A stretch of DNA of 64,000 nucleotides from Stenotrophomonas rhizophila (GTDB taxonomy: Bacteria > Pseudomonadota > Gammaproteobacteria > Xanthomonadales > Xanthomonadaceae): the NCBI RefSeq assembly GCF_003751305.1, contig NZ_RJKV01000002.1, positions 186,001-250,000 of the forward strand, in the 5' to 3' direction. The notes beneath the pieces are model-generated. The model was not told the DNA's origin and did not search any database. It saw only the letters and a list, made by a program, of their open reading frames with translations. The translations under genes were made by a program, and so were the position numbers. Positions 24,527-33,516 of this stretch are shown here, piece by piece; the first letter of the stretch is position 1; every line of letters starts with the position of its first letter.

Positions 24527-26977
24527 GTGTCGCTTCGTCATTCTTCGTTTGTGGTGCGGTCGCTGGGCTGGCTGCTGTTGTTCACCTGTCTCGGCGCCGC
24601 GCCGGTCGCCCTCGGGCAGGCCACGGATCCGCCCCCGGACCTGGCCAAACAACTGGTCCAGGCCGAAAAAGCGCTGCGCGCCACCAGTGACGCGCTGGAG
24701 GATGCGGGCACCACTGAAACCCTGAAGGCGCTGTCCGACCGCGCCCTGGCCGTCCAGCGCGATGCCGACGGCCTGCAGAGCGCCCTCGACCCGCAGCGTC
24801 AGCAGGTGGATGCGCGGCTCGAGCAGCTTGGACAGGTCGCCGAAGGCACCGTCGAGCCGCCGGAAGTGAGCCGGCAGCGCAAGGCGCTGAACCAGCAGAA
24901 GGCCGACATCACCGCGCAGATCGCCCGCGCCAAGCTGCTCTCAGTGGATGCCAAACAGCTCGGCGAGCGCATCGAGAAGATGCGGGTCACCCAGTTCAGC
25001 GAACAGCTGAGCCGCAAGGTCGCCTCGCCGCTGTCACCTGCGCTGTGGCGCAGCTTCGCCAAGGATGTGCCGGACGATGTGCACCGCCTGGCCATTCTTT
25101 ACCGCCTTGGCGAAGACGCGGCCCGCAAAGCCATTGCCAAGCATGGCTGGAACGCGCCCTTGATCGGCCTGGCGGTCGCACTGGTGCTGTTCTTCCCGTT
25201 GCGTCTGTGGCTGCGTGCGCTGGGGCGCCGCTTTGCCGCCTCCGAGCGTGCACCCGATGGACGTCTGCGCCGCTCTGGCCTGGCGGTGTGGCTGCTGCTG
25301 GTCGGCACGCTGTTGCCGGGCCTGGCGGCGGTAGCCCTGGTGGAGTCGCTGGATGCGATCGGCGCGATCCCGCCGCGCCTGCAACAGGTGGCCGAGACGT
25401 TCGAGGTGGCCACCTTCGTGGCCGCCTTCATCGCTGCGCTCAGCGCCTGTCTGCTGGTCCCCAAGCGCCCGTCGTGGCGGCTGCTGTCGCTGGATGACAG
25501 CGCGGCGTTGCGGCTGCGCAAGTACGCCTGGGGCGCGGCCGGCCTGACCTGGCTGAGCATCATGCTGGTCGCCCTCGACCGTGCAGCCCGCACCAGCGAG
25601 GTGACCACGGTGGCCGCCGATGGGTTGATGGCGCTGACCTACCTGGGGCTGATCATCGCGATCCTGACTTCGCTGGCGCGCATGCACAACCGTCAGGCGG
25701 CCGAAGCCGCCGAAGCCGAAGCACGGGCCGATCCCCGCGCCGGTGGTGATGGCAAGGTGCGGGGGGCACCTCGCCGCAGTGGCTGGATCGTGCTGGCGCG
25801 CCTGATCGGCCACATCGCCGTGGCCGCGGCGGTGATCGCCACACTGCTGGGGTATCTCAACTTCGCGCTGTTCGTGGCCCAGCAGCTGGTCTGGGTCGCG
25901 GTGGTGTTCATGGCGGTCTCGCTGCTGCTCAAGTTTGCCGATGACCTGGCCACCTGGGTGCTCGCGCCCAGCAGCCGTGCCGGGCAGACCATCGTGTTGA
26001 CCACCGGGCTCAGTGAGTCGCGGGTGGAGCAGGCCGGCGTGCTGCTCTCGGCGGTGCTGCGGGTCGGGGTGATAGTGCTGGGCGTGCTGATGCTGGCCGC
26101 GCCGTTCGGCAACCTCAACGCTTTCCTGGGCGGGCTGGACTCGTTGTCCGGCGGCCTGAAGATCGGTGAGACCACGCTCCGGCCGAGCAGCGTGCTGTAT
26201 GCGGTGCTGGTGTTCCTGGTGGTGTGGGCGGTGATGCAGACCTTCCAGCGCTGGCTGAGCGACACCTACCTGCCCAAGACCGAGCTGGATGCCGGTGCGC
26301 GCAACTCGATCAGCACCGTCACCCGCTACCTCGGCATCATCGCCGCGGTGCTGTGGGGTGTCACCGCGCTGGGCATCGGCCTGGAAAAGCTGGCACTGGT
26401 GGTCAGCGCGCTGTCGGTGGGTATCGGCTTCGGTCTGCAGGCGATCACCCAGAACTTCGTCTCGGGGCTGATCCTGTTGGCCGAGCGGCCGGTCAAGATC
26501 GGCGACTGGGTCAAGCTGGGCGACCAGGAAGGCGACATCAAGCGGATCAGCGTGCGCTCGACCGAAATCCAGGTCGGCGACAAATCCACCTTGATCGTGC
26601 CCAACTCCGAGCTGATCACCAAGACCATCCGCAACATGACGATGGGCAATGCGCAGGGCCGGATCCAGATCCAGTTCTCGGTGCCGTTGAACACCGACGT
26701 GGCCGCGTTGCGGCAGATCCTGCTGGATGCCTACACCGATCACCCGGGCGTGCTGAGCGACCCGGCACCGTCGGTGTTCATCGACTCGATCGCCAATGGG
26801 CAGATCGCGATCAACAGCTTCGCCTACGTGTCAGGCCCGCGTGCGGTGTACGGCGCACGCAGCGAGCTGTACTTCACGGTGCTGCAGACGTTTGCCGAGG
26901 CCGGGATCGCGCTGTCCTCGCCGACGGATATCCATCTGGTGCGGGATCCGGCGGCGACGCCGGACCCGGACGCGTAA
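24527..26977 (+). CDS. MscS-family mechanosensitive channel with DUF3772 N-terminal domain
   Basis: 816 residues from GTG 24527. A signal peptide (about 1-30) is followed by a periplasmic coiled-coil region to about 200, matching DUF3772 (RQQVDARLEQLGQVAEGTV; RQRKALNQQKADITAQIARA). About ten membrane helices follow. The MscS pore helix and beta domain lie at about 610-690 (LALVVSALSVGIGFGLQAIT; NFVSGLILLAERPVKIGDWV), and the alpha/beta domain ends near 780. The pore and NFVSGLILL motif are intact. It opens under membrane tension to release solutes. opgB, another osmotic-adaptation gene, lies next on the other strand. Confidence 0.93.
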   Translation: MSLRHSSFVVRSLGWLLLFTCLGAAPVALGQATDPPPDLAKQLVQAEKALRATSDALEDAGTTETLKALSDRALAVQRDADGLQSALDPQRQQVDARLEQLGQVAEGTVEPPEVSRQRKALNQQKADITAQIARAKLLSVDAKQLGERIEKMRVTQFSEQLSRKVASPLSPALWRSFAKDVPDDVHRLAILYRLGEDAARKAIAKHGWNAPLIGLAVALVLFFPLRLWLRALGRRFAASERAPDGRLRRSGLAVWLLLVGTLLPGLAAVALVESLDAIGAIPPRLQQVAETFEVATFVAAFIAALSACLLVPKRPSWRLLSLDDSAALRLRKYAWGAAGLTWLSIMLVALDRAARTSEVTTVAADGLMALTYLGLIIAILTSLARMHNRQAAEAAEAEARADPRAGGDGKVRGAPRRSGWIVLARLIGHIAVAAAVIATLLGYLNFALFVAQQLVWVAVVFMAVSLLLKFADDLATWVLAPSSRAGQTIVLTTGLSESRVEQAGVLLSAVLRVGVIVLGVLMLAAPFGNLNAFLGGLDSLSGGLKIGETTLRPSSVLYAVLVFLVVWAVMQTFQRWLSDTYLPKTELDAGARNSISTVTRYLGIIAAVLWGVTALGIGLEKLALVVSALSVGIGFGLQAITQNFVSGLILLAERPVKIGDWVKLGDQEGDIKRISVRSTEIQVGDKSTLIVPNSELITKTIRNMTMGNAQGRIQIQFSVPLNTDVAALRQILLDAYTDHPGVLSDPAPSVFIDSIANGQIAINSFAYVSGPRAVYGARSELYFTVLQTFAEAGIALSSPTDIHLVRDPAATPDPDA

Positions 26978-27031
26978 GCGCAACCGATGACGGACGGATG
27001 CCGACCGATGGTCGGTACCGTCCCGATGCAG

Positions 27032-27102
27032 GTAGTGCCGGCCGCTGGCCGGCAGATAGACGATGCAGAGAGAATCGGGAGCCGGCCAGCGGCCGGCACT
27101 AC
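27032..27102. repeat. inverted pair of SMAG/REP palindromes
   Basis: A GTAG-headed unit at 27032 (GTAGTGCCGGCCGCTGGCC) and a CTAC-ended unit at 27102 flank about 27 nt of spacer, forming one large stem. It is preceded by a decayed unit near 27000-27018 (GCCGACCGATGGTCGGT). It lies between the convergent MscS-family and opgB genes. Confidence 0.88.
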
Positions 27103-27148
27103 CGATATCGACGGCCGACAGCGCCCGGCACCGCCCGGGACGGCCGGA

Positions 27149-29251
27149 TCAGCCGCGGTTGCCGCGGCGCGACGGCACCAGCGCGAAGGTATCCACGGCC
27201 AGCTTCTCGGCGTGGTTCAACCAGGCGCGCACTTCCAGGTCATCGACCTCGTGGTCCAGGCCGAAGCTCAGGTTGATGCGCCCCTCGGCATCCGGCTGTA
27301 CCCACTGCTGGGCGACCACCACCTTGCGCTGAGAGGAGACCGCCTCGATCCAGAAGCCGCGGTCGGGTGACTGCTTGGTCACCAGCTGCACCATGTACTG
27401 GCCGGCCCGGGTGCGGCGACCCTTCTGGGTGATCATGTGCGCCTGGCGGATGCTCGGGCGCGGGCCGTTGAACGGATCCAGCGGGCCATCCACCGCCACG
27501 CCACCGCGCAGCTGGTCATCGCGGAACAGCTTGATGCCCTTGTCCTGGTTGACCAGCATCGCGCACCAGTCGCCATCGGCCGAGCCGTCCTCGAACGCGG
27601 TGCAGCGATCCACGTAGGCCAGCGTATTGGACGGGTCAGCCAGATCGAACTGCTTGGAAGTGTTCTCCAGGTAGACCGATTTCAGGTCCCAGTGCTTGTC
27701 GTACTCCAGCAGCACCGGTGGCTGCACATGCTGCAGGCCGATCACCACCTGGTTGTCGTCATCGATGCGCAGCTGGCGGGTCTTGTCGCCCAGCCACAGC
27801 GAGCGCGAGAACGCCAGGTAACGCGGGTAGTCCTTGCCGTTGTCGCGGAACACCGCGGCGCTGGCACTGTCCGAACGCTCCGGATGCAGCAGCGAGCGGC
27901 CGAAGCCGATCGAATCGATGGCCGGATCGATCAGGCTCAGCAGGGTCGCGCCCGAATCCAGCGTCGAACCGGCCGGTGCGGCCAGCTGGCGCGGGGCGAT
28001 GTCCTTGCCCAGGAACAGCAGCAGGTTCTCGCGGTCCTGCTTGGCGAGGATATGGCTGAGATCATTCGGCATGGCCAGGTGATCGGAAGCGATCACGATC
28101 AACGTGTCCTCGCCGTACGGGCTGGCCTGGATACGGTCGACCAGCTTGGCGATCAGCCCGTCGGTGCACTTGAGCGCATTGAGCATGCCGATGTTGCCGT
28201 GCTCGCTCTTGTAGCGGGTGCCTTTGCAGGCCACGGGCAGATGGCCGGCCGGGTGATGGGTGTCCATGGTCAGCGTGGTGAGCATGAACGGCTCGCCCTT
28301 GCGCGAGAGCTGCACGAAGCGGTCGTATGCCTTGTCCAGCAGTACATCGTCATGCACGCCCCACGGGGAGAAATGCGCGCGGGTGATCTTCTGCTGCTTG
28401 AACCAGGCCAGGTCGTCGACGGTATCGAAGCCATGCGTGGCCAGGAACTGGCCTTTGCCGGCGAACTGGCCGTTGGCCCCGCCCAGGTAGTGATTGGTGT
28501 AGCCCTGCTGCTTGAGGTAATCGCCCAGGCAGACCGCTTCGGGCAGGAAGCTGCCCATGCGGCCCATGCTGTTTTCGTCTTCCTTGGCGGTGGTCAGTGG
28601 CACACCACACATCGAGGAGACCAGGCCGGCGATGGTCCAGCCACCGCCTTCGGCCGAGACCAGCCCGCGCACGTCCAGCGACTGCGCGGCCAGCCGGTTG
28701 ATGTTGGGCATCAGGTCCGGGAAGGTTTGTTCATTGAGATAGGTGCGCTCCAGGCTTTCGCCGTAGATCCACACGATGTTGCGCGGCTTGGTCAGCGGCT
28801 GGGTCGGCACGCGGTATTCGGCTTTGACCATGCTGTAGTCGACCGGGCGCATCTGCTGGTACAGACGCTGGCCATCGCTGTACAGCGGGCTCACCACGAT
28901 GGCGACGAACCACATGGCCATGAAGCCGGCAAACACCGCCTTGCCATGCGCGGGGCGGGGCCGACGACGCAGGCGTGCCAGCAGCAAGGGGGTAAGCGAG
29001 ACCAGGGCCAGCGCGATGAAGCCGGCGATGTAGTGCTTGAAGTCGGCGACACCGGCGCCTTCCATGTCCGCGCCGAGGTGGTACAGCGTGGCTGCATTGA
29101 GGCCGTCACCGGACAACTTGTTGATCAACCACCATGCGCTGAGCGTCAGCAGCAGCAATGACATCAGGCTTGCCTTCCACCACACCCACTTGTCAGATGC
29201 GAGGAACAGCCAGGTGAGCAGCAACAGTGACAGCAGCAGGATCCAGAGCAT
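27149..29251 (-). CDS. opgB: phosphoglycerol transferase I (OpgB/MdoB)
   Basis: 700 residues from the ATG at 29251 (MLWILLLSLLLLTWLFLASD). Four or so N-terminal membrane helices are followed by a large periplasmic sulfatase-fold domain. Family motifs are NIVWIYGESLERTYLNEQTF, whose Glu/Ser-Thr region holds the metal and nucleophile, GGGWTIAGLVSSMCGVPL, MDTHHPAGHLPVACKG and VIASDHLAMPNDLS. It resembles E. coli OpgB (763 aa) throughout and is complete. It moves phosphoglycerol from phosphatidylglycerol onto osmoregulated periplasmic glucans. A possible promoter reads TTCACG-N16-TATAGC at 29449-29422, giving a long leader. opgG/opgH are not in the window. Confidence 0.9.
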   Translation of the reverse strand: MLWILLLSLLLLTWLFLASDKWVWWKASLMSLLLLTLSAWWLINKLSGDGLNAATLYHLGADMEGAGVADFKHYIAGFIALALVSLTPLLLARLRRRPRPAHGKAVFAGFMAMWFVAIVVSPLYSDGQRLYQQMRPVDYSMVKAEYRVPTQPLTKPRNIVWIYGESLERTYLNEQTFPDLMPNINRLAAQSLDVRGLVSAEGGGWTIAGLVSSMCGVPLTTAKEDENSMGRMGSFLPEAVCLGDYLKQQGYTNHYLGGANGQFAGKGQFLATHGFDTVDDLAWFKQQKITRAHFSPWGVHDDVLLDKAYDRFVQLSRKGEPFMLTTLTMDTHHPAGHLPVACKGTRYKSEHGNIGMLNALKCTDGLIAKLVDRIQASPYGEDTLIVIASDHLAMPNDLSHILAKQDRENLLLFLGKDIAPRQLAAPAGSTLDSGATLLSLIDPAIDSIGFGRSLLHPERSDSASAAVFRDNGKDYPRYLAFSRSLWLGDKTRQLRIDDDNQVVIGLQHVQPPVLLEYDKHWDLKSVYLENTSKQFDLADPSNTLAYVDRCTAFEDGSADGDWCAMLVNQDKGIKLFRDDQLRGGVAVDGPLDPFNGPRPSIRQAHMITQKGRRTRAGQYMVQLVTKQSPDRGFWIEAVSSQRKVVVAQQWVQPDAEGRINLSFGLDHEVDDLEVRAWLNHAEKLAVDTFALVPSRRGNRG

Positions 29252-29533
29252 AAGCACTTTTGGCAGTGGAGACAGGTGGTGATGGACGTCATGACGACGC
29301 AGTTCCCATCCGACCGGCTGTCTCAACCACACATGCATGACAAGCCGATGACTCGATCATGCCTGCACGAACCTGACTGAAATGTTTGTTGAAAACGACA
29401 TACTTCATCACGCATCGCATTGCTATATGCGACGTAAAACGCGCGTGAAGAAGTGCGCGCGATGCAGCATTGCAACGCACGGTGCGGAAGTGTCTTCGTT
29501 GTGTCTGAATGCGTGCCGCGCGTGGAGAACGCG

Positions 29534-31174
29534 TCAACGGTGCCCGCGTTCTTCCTTCGAACGTGCACGACGATCAAAGATCAACGCACTGAGGATGATG
29601 CCCAATCCCAGGAACACACCGATCAACATCAAGGTGAATGCGATCGCCGGATAGCCGAACAGATGCCAGCCGGTATCGACCTTCATCATCATCGCTGCGG
29701 CGAGTATCAGGGCGGCGGTGACGATACCGGCGGACACGCGGTTGGCGATCTTCTGCAGGTTTTCCATCAGGCGTGATTCTTCCAGCCCGGTGACTTTCAT
29801 CTGCAGGCGGTTCTCGGCGAGCAGCGCGAGGATGTCGGTCATCTTGCGCGGCCCATCGCGCAGCAGCTGTTGGATCTCCATCGCTTCGCTGGCCAGATTG
29901 GCTTTGGACAGTGATTTCTTCAGGCGTGCGCGCATTACGTGCTGCAGCTGTTTCTCCACGATACGGCGCGTATCCAGGTCGGGCGACAGCAGTCGGCAGA
30001 CGGTTTCCAGATTGAGCAGTGCTTTGCCGAGCAGGCTCAGCTCCGGCGGCGTGCGCAGGCCACTGGCGGTGGCGATGCGCACCAGGTCCAGCACCACGCG
30101 GCCCTCGGAGAAGCTGCTGTTGGCCGCGTAGCGTGCGATGACCTGGCCGGTCTCGCGCAGGTAGCGTTCCTCGTCGAAGTACTCCAGCCGCGTGCTGATG
30201 CCGATGATCTCGTCGGCCACTTCCTCGCCACGCCCGTCCACCGCTGCGAACAACAGCTTCAGCAACCGCTCGCGCAGCCGCGGCGGCATGTGCGCGACCA
30301 TGCCCAGGTCGAAGATCGCCAGACGACCGTCCGGGGTGACGCGCAGGTTGCCCGGGTGCGGATCGGCATGGATCTCGCCGTGCACGAAAATCTGATCGAC
30401 ATAGCCGCGGATCAATGCAGCGGCAAGCGGCGCCATCGGCTGCTCGGTGCGGCGCACGTCGGGGATCATGTCCACGCGCACGCCCTGCGCCAGCTCCATG
30501 GTCAACACGCGATGACTGCAGTAGTCCCAGATCGGCTGCGGCATCCACAGCGGTTTGAAGGGCTTGAGGTGCTGACCGAAGCGCTGCAGGTTCTCGGCCT
30601 CAGCCTGGTAGTCCAGCTCCTGCATCAACGTCTTGGCGAACTCATTGAGCCAGTCGCGCAGGCGTACGCGACGGCCGACCTGGGTGAGGTGGTCAGCGGC
30701 CAACGCGAAGCTGCGCAGCACCTCCAGGTCCGAGCGCAGCTGTGCGGCGACCTCGGGCTTCTGCACCTTGACCGCCACCTGACGCCCGTCATGCAGTTCG
30801 GCGCGGTGGACCTGGGCGATCGAGGCGCAGCCCAGCGGGACCGGATCAAAGCTGGCGAACAGCTTGGAGACCGAGGCACCCAGCTCCTGTTCGATGATCG
30901 CCGCGACGCGCTCGACCGGGATCGGTGCCACGTTCTCCTGCATGCGCTCCAAGGCCGTGGCGAACTCCACCGGCACCATGTCCGGCCGGGTGGAGAGCAT
31001 CTGGCCCAGTTTGACGAAGGTCGGCCCCAGCGATTCCAGATCGGTGACGAACTGCTCCGGGTTGCCGTCCGGCGGCACATCATGGACCGCGCGTGCATCC
31101 AGGTTCATGCCTGAAAACACGCCGGAATTACGGTAGCGCAACAGCAGGCGCAGGATCTGGCTGCGGCGGTTCAT
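29534..31174 (-). CDS. UbiB/ABC1/AarF-family atypical kinase
   Basis: 546 residues from the ATG at 31174 ([20 protein letters not shown]). The hallmark KxGQ motif is [17 protein letters not shown]; the Ala-rich loop and Lys are [20 protein letters not shown]; the catalytic loop is [15 protein letters not shown]; the metal site is [11 protein letters not shown]. Two C-terminal membrane helices ([20 protein letters not shown] and [20 protein letters not shown]) match UbiB, an ATPase needed for ubiquinone synthesis. Family members with other roles exist, so ubiB itself is not certain. It is followed on the same strand by opgB, with a 282-nt gap. Confidence 0.88.
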   Translation of the reverse strand: MNRRSQILRLLLRYRNSGVFSGMNLDARAVHDVPPDGNPEQFVTDLESLGPTFVKLGQMLSTRPDMVPVEFATALERMQENVAPIPVERVAAIIEQELGASVSKLFASFDPVPLGCASIAQVHRAELHDGRQVAVKVQKPEVAAQLRSDLEVLRSFALAADHLTQVGRRVRLRDWLNEFAKTLMQELDYQAEAENLQRFGQHLKPFKPLWMPQPIWDYCSHRVLTMELAQGVRVDMIPDVRRTEQPMAPLAAALIRGYVDQIFVHGEIHADPHPGNLRVTPDGRLAIFDLGMVAHMPPRLRERLLKLLFAAVDGRGEEVADEIIGISTRLEYFDEERYLRETGQVIARYAANSSFSEGRVVLDLVRIATASGLRTPPELSLLGKALLNLETVCRLLSPDLDTRRIVEKQLQHVMRARLKKSLSKANLASEAMEIQQLLRDGPRKMTDILALLAENRLQMKVTGLEESRLMENLQKIANRVSAGIVTAALILAAAMMMKVDTGWHLFGYPAIAFTLMLIGVFLGLGIILSALIFDRRARSKEERGHR

Positions 31175-31355
31175 GCCCTTGACCAGCGACGGCGAACCGG
31201 GAACGACGGGCGTGGTGTTCAAGCAGGACTCCGGGGCGACGATCACCGGCAGTGTGGCCGGGCGGCAGTGGTGGGCCGGTGAATCCGCGCCTGCTACCGC
31301 GACAGGGGGCGGATCGGTCAGAATCGGCGCTTCCGCCTTCTCCTTTGGATCCACC

Positions 31356-32267
31356 ATGGCCGGTGCCAGTCTGTTCGCGTTGCTCGATGATATTGCGTCC
31401 CTGCTGGATGACGTGGCGGTGCTGACCAAGGTCGCGGCCAAGAAAACCGCCGGCGTGCTCGGCGACGATCTGGCGCTGAACGCCCAGCAGGTCACCGGGG
31501 TCAGCGCGAACCGCGAACTGCCGGTGGTGTGGGCGGTGGCCAAGGGCTCGCTGGTCAACAAGGCGATCCTGGTGCCGGCCGCGCTGGCGATCAGTGCCTG
31601 GCTGCCCTGGGCGATCACCCCGCTGATGATGATCGGCGGCGCTTTCCTCTGCTACGAGGGCGTGGAGAAGCTCGCGCACCGCTTCCTGCATTCGCGCGAT
31701 GAGGACGAGCAGCGCAAGGCCGAGCGGGTCAAGGCATTGGCCGATGAGAAGGTCGACATGGTGGCGTGGGAGAAGGACAAGGTGAAGGGCGCGATCCGCA
31801 CCGACTTCATTCTGTCGGCGGAGATCATCGTGCTGTCGCTGGGCGTGGTGTCCAGCGCCCCCTTCCTCAACCAGGTCACCGCGCTGGTGGTGATCGCGCT
31901 GGCGATGACGGTGTTCGTCTACGGCCTGGTCGCCGGTATCGTCAAACTCGACGATCTGGGCCTGTACCTGTCCAACAAGGGCGCCGCGCTGGCTGCGATC
32001 GGCCGGGGCCTGCTGGTGGCTGCGCCGTGGCTGATGAAGTTCCTCTCGGTGGCCGGTACCGCAGCGATGTTCCTGGTCGGTGGCGGGATCCTGGTGCACA
32101 GCATCGCGCCGCTGCATCACGCCATTCTGGAGATGGGCGGCGATGGCCGCTGGGGCTGGTTGATCAACGCGCTGGGCAACGTGATCGTCGGCGTGGTGAT
32201 CGGCGCGGTAGTGCTGGGCGCCGTCAGCGCATTCCAGAAGCTGCGCGGGGCCAAGCCCGCGCACTGA
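31356..32267 (+). CDS. DUF808 (YedI-like) membrane protein
   Basis: 303 residues from ATG 31356 ([20 protein letters not shown]). It closely follows the YedI pattern: [20 protein letters not shown], the [20 protein letters not shown] and [17 protein letters not shown] segments, then [31 protein letters not shown], and a C-terminal helix pair ending [15 protein letters not shown]. It has about six to eight membrane helices. The biochemical role of DUF808 is unknown. It is divergent from the UbiB-family gene, with 181 nt between. Confidence 0.9.
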   Translation: MAGASLFALLDDIASLLDDVAVLTKVAAKKTAGVLGDDLALNAQQVTGVSANRELPVVWAVAKGSLVNKAILVPAALAISAWLPWAITPLMMIGGAFLCYEGVEKLAHRFLHSRDEDEQRKAERVKALADEKVDMVAWEKDKVKGAIRTDFILSAEIIVLSLGVVSSAPFLNQVTALVVIALAMTVFVYGLVAGIVKLDDLGLYLSNKGAALAAIGRGLLVAAPWLMKFLSVAGTAAMFLVGGGILVHSIAPLHHAILEMGGDGRWGWLINALGNVIVGVVIGAVVLGAVSAFQKLRGAKPAH

Positions 32268-32279
32268 GGCTCGCCCAGC

Positions 32280-32939
32280 TCAGGCCGATTCCCACCCGCG
32301 CAGGGCCTCCAACTCGGCGCGGGCACGGGCCAGGCGGCGCCCGGAGAGCGCGTCGAGCGCGCGCTGCAGCCGCGGCGATGCCGGCGCGCGCTGGGCCCAG
32401 CGGCGGGCGAGGACCCATACGGCCAGCATGGCCAGCGTCCCCGCACCCAGCGATACCAGCAGCCACGGTGCGGCGAACGCGCCCAGATCCACCCCCCACG
32501 CCTGCCAGGCCACCAGCACCGGCACCGCCAGCCACAGCCAGCACCACGGCAGGCCGAGCAGCAGTTCGGTCAGTGCGGTGTGCCAGCGCAGCGCGGCCAA
32601 CTGCTGCGATTGCTCCACCACCGTAAGGGTGGGATGCAGCTGTCGTCGGCGCTGCAGGCGGGTGATGCTGACGATGATGGCCGCGATGCAGTACGCGTGC
32701 AGGGACAGCGCGCTGAGCATCACCGCCAGCGGCGGTTGCTGCCACCACTGGCTGCCGCAATACACCGCCACGGCCAGCCAGATCGCCAGCTGCAGCCACT
32801 GCCACAGGCTGAAGGCCCCCAGCTGATGCTGTACGGCCCGTTGCCGATGGCTGCGCCACGCATCCAGCGCGAAGGCCTCCTGCGCGTCGGTGGGAGCGTT
32901 GGCGTGGCTCCACAGCTGCTTGAGCTCATCCGGTTGCAT
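32280..32939 (-). CDS. membrane protein paired with the ECF sigma factor (possible anti-sigma)
   Basis: 219 residues. A cytoplasmic-looking, charged N-terminal stretch (MQPDELKQLWSHANAPTDAQ; FALDAWRSHRQRAVQ) precedes four hydrophobic segments (LWQWLQLAIWLAVAVYCGSQ; ALSLHAYCIAAIIVSI; LLLGLPWCWLWLAVPVLVAW; LLVSLGAGTLAMLAVWVLAR). It begins 10 nt after the sigma gene stop. Position suggests an anti-sigma factor, but no zinc HxxxCxxC motif is visible, so the role is inferred from context only. Confidence 0.65.
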   Translation of the reverse strand: MQPDELKQLWSHANAPTDAQEAFALDAWRSHRQRAVQHQLGAFSLWQWLQLAIWLAVAVYCGSQWWQQPPLAVMLSALSLHAYCIAAIIVSITRLQRRRQLHPTLTVVEQSQQLAALRWHTALTELLLGLPWCWLWLAVPVLVAWQAWGVDLGAFAAPWLLVSLGAGTLAMLAVWVLARRWAQRAPASPRLQRALDALSGRRLARARAELEALRGWESA

Positions 32940-32949
32940 GGCGGTTCCC

Positions 32950-33465
32950 TCAGTCGGTGGGGTTCAAGCGGGTGCGCAGCTGCTGGCGCACCCGGTGCAG
33001 GCGGGTGGAAATATTGGTGATGCTGATGCCCAGCACCTCGGCCATCTGGCGATGGTCGTGATCATCCAGGTGCAGCAGCATCAGCGCGCGGTCCAGTGGG
33101 GGCAGCGCGTGGATGGCGACCTCCAGCTGGCGCAGCGCGTGGCGCTGTTCGGGTGGAAGGCCGTCGTCGACCACTGGCAGGTCATCATCCAATGGCGTGT
33201 GGTGGTGCCGATGTTGCTGGCGGCGCCATTGCGAGATCGCCACATTGAGCGCCACCCGATACAACCAGGTCGAGAAGCGCGCCCGCGCCGGGTCGAAATC
33301 CTCGAATGCCGCCCACGCCTGCACGCTGATCTCCTGGACCAGATCCAGCCGATCCTCGTGCTGATGGCAGTAACCGCGCGCCACCTTGAGCACGATGCCG
33401 CGGTGCTGCTCCAGCAACGCGGCGAAGCGCGCGCGTGGATCGTGGGCGGTGCGGGGCAGAGTCAT
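32950..33465 (-). CDS. ECF-type RNA polymerase sigma factor
   Basis: 171 residues from the ATG at 33465 (MTLPRTAHDPRARFAALLEQ); an ATG two codons earlier (33471) is also open, but a GGGT ribosome site fits 33465 better. Region 2 is EDRLDLVQEISVQAWAAFED (a slightly altered DxxQE) with ARFSTWLYRVALNVAISQWR. Region 4 is LPPLDRALMLLHLDDHDHRQ then MAEVLGISITNISTRLHRVR. It lacks the extracytoplasmic-anti-sigma signatures of classical FecI or RpoE groups. It is followed by the membrane protein, a likely partner. Its target promoter cannot be read here. Confidence 0.9.
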   Translation of the reverse strand: MTLPRTAHDPRARFAALLEQHRGIVLKVARGYCHQHEDRLDLVQEISVQAWAAFEDFDPARARFSTWLYRVALNVAISQWRRQQHRHHHTPLDDDLPVVDDGLPPEQRHALRQLEVAIHALPPLDRALMLLHLDDHDHRQMAEVLGISITNISTRLHRVRQQLRTRLNPTD

Positions 33466-33516
33466 GTGCATACCCGGGTGATTCGCGCCGGGGCGCGGAA
33501 TATCACAGCCACCGGA

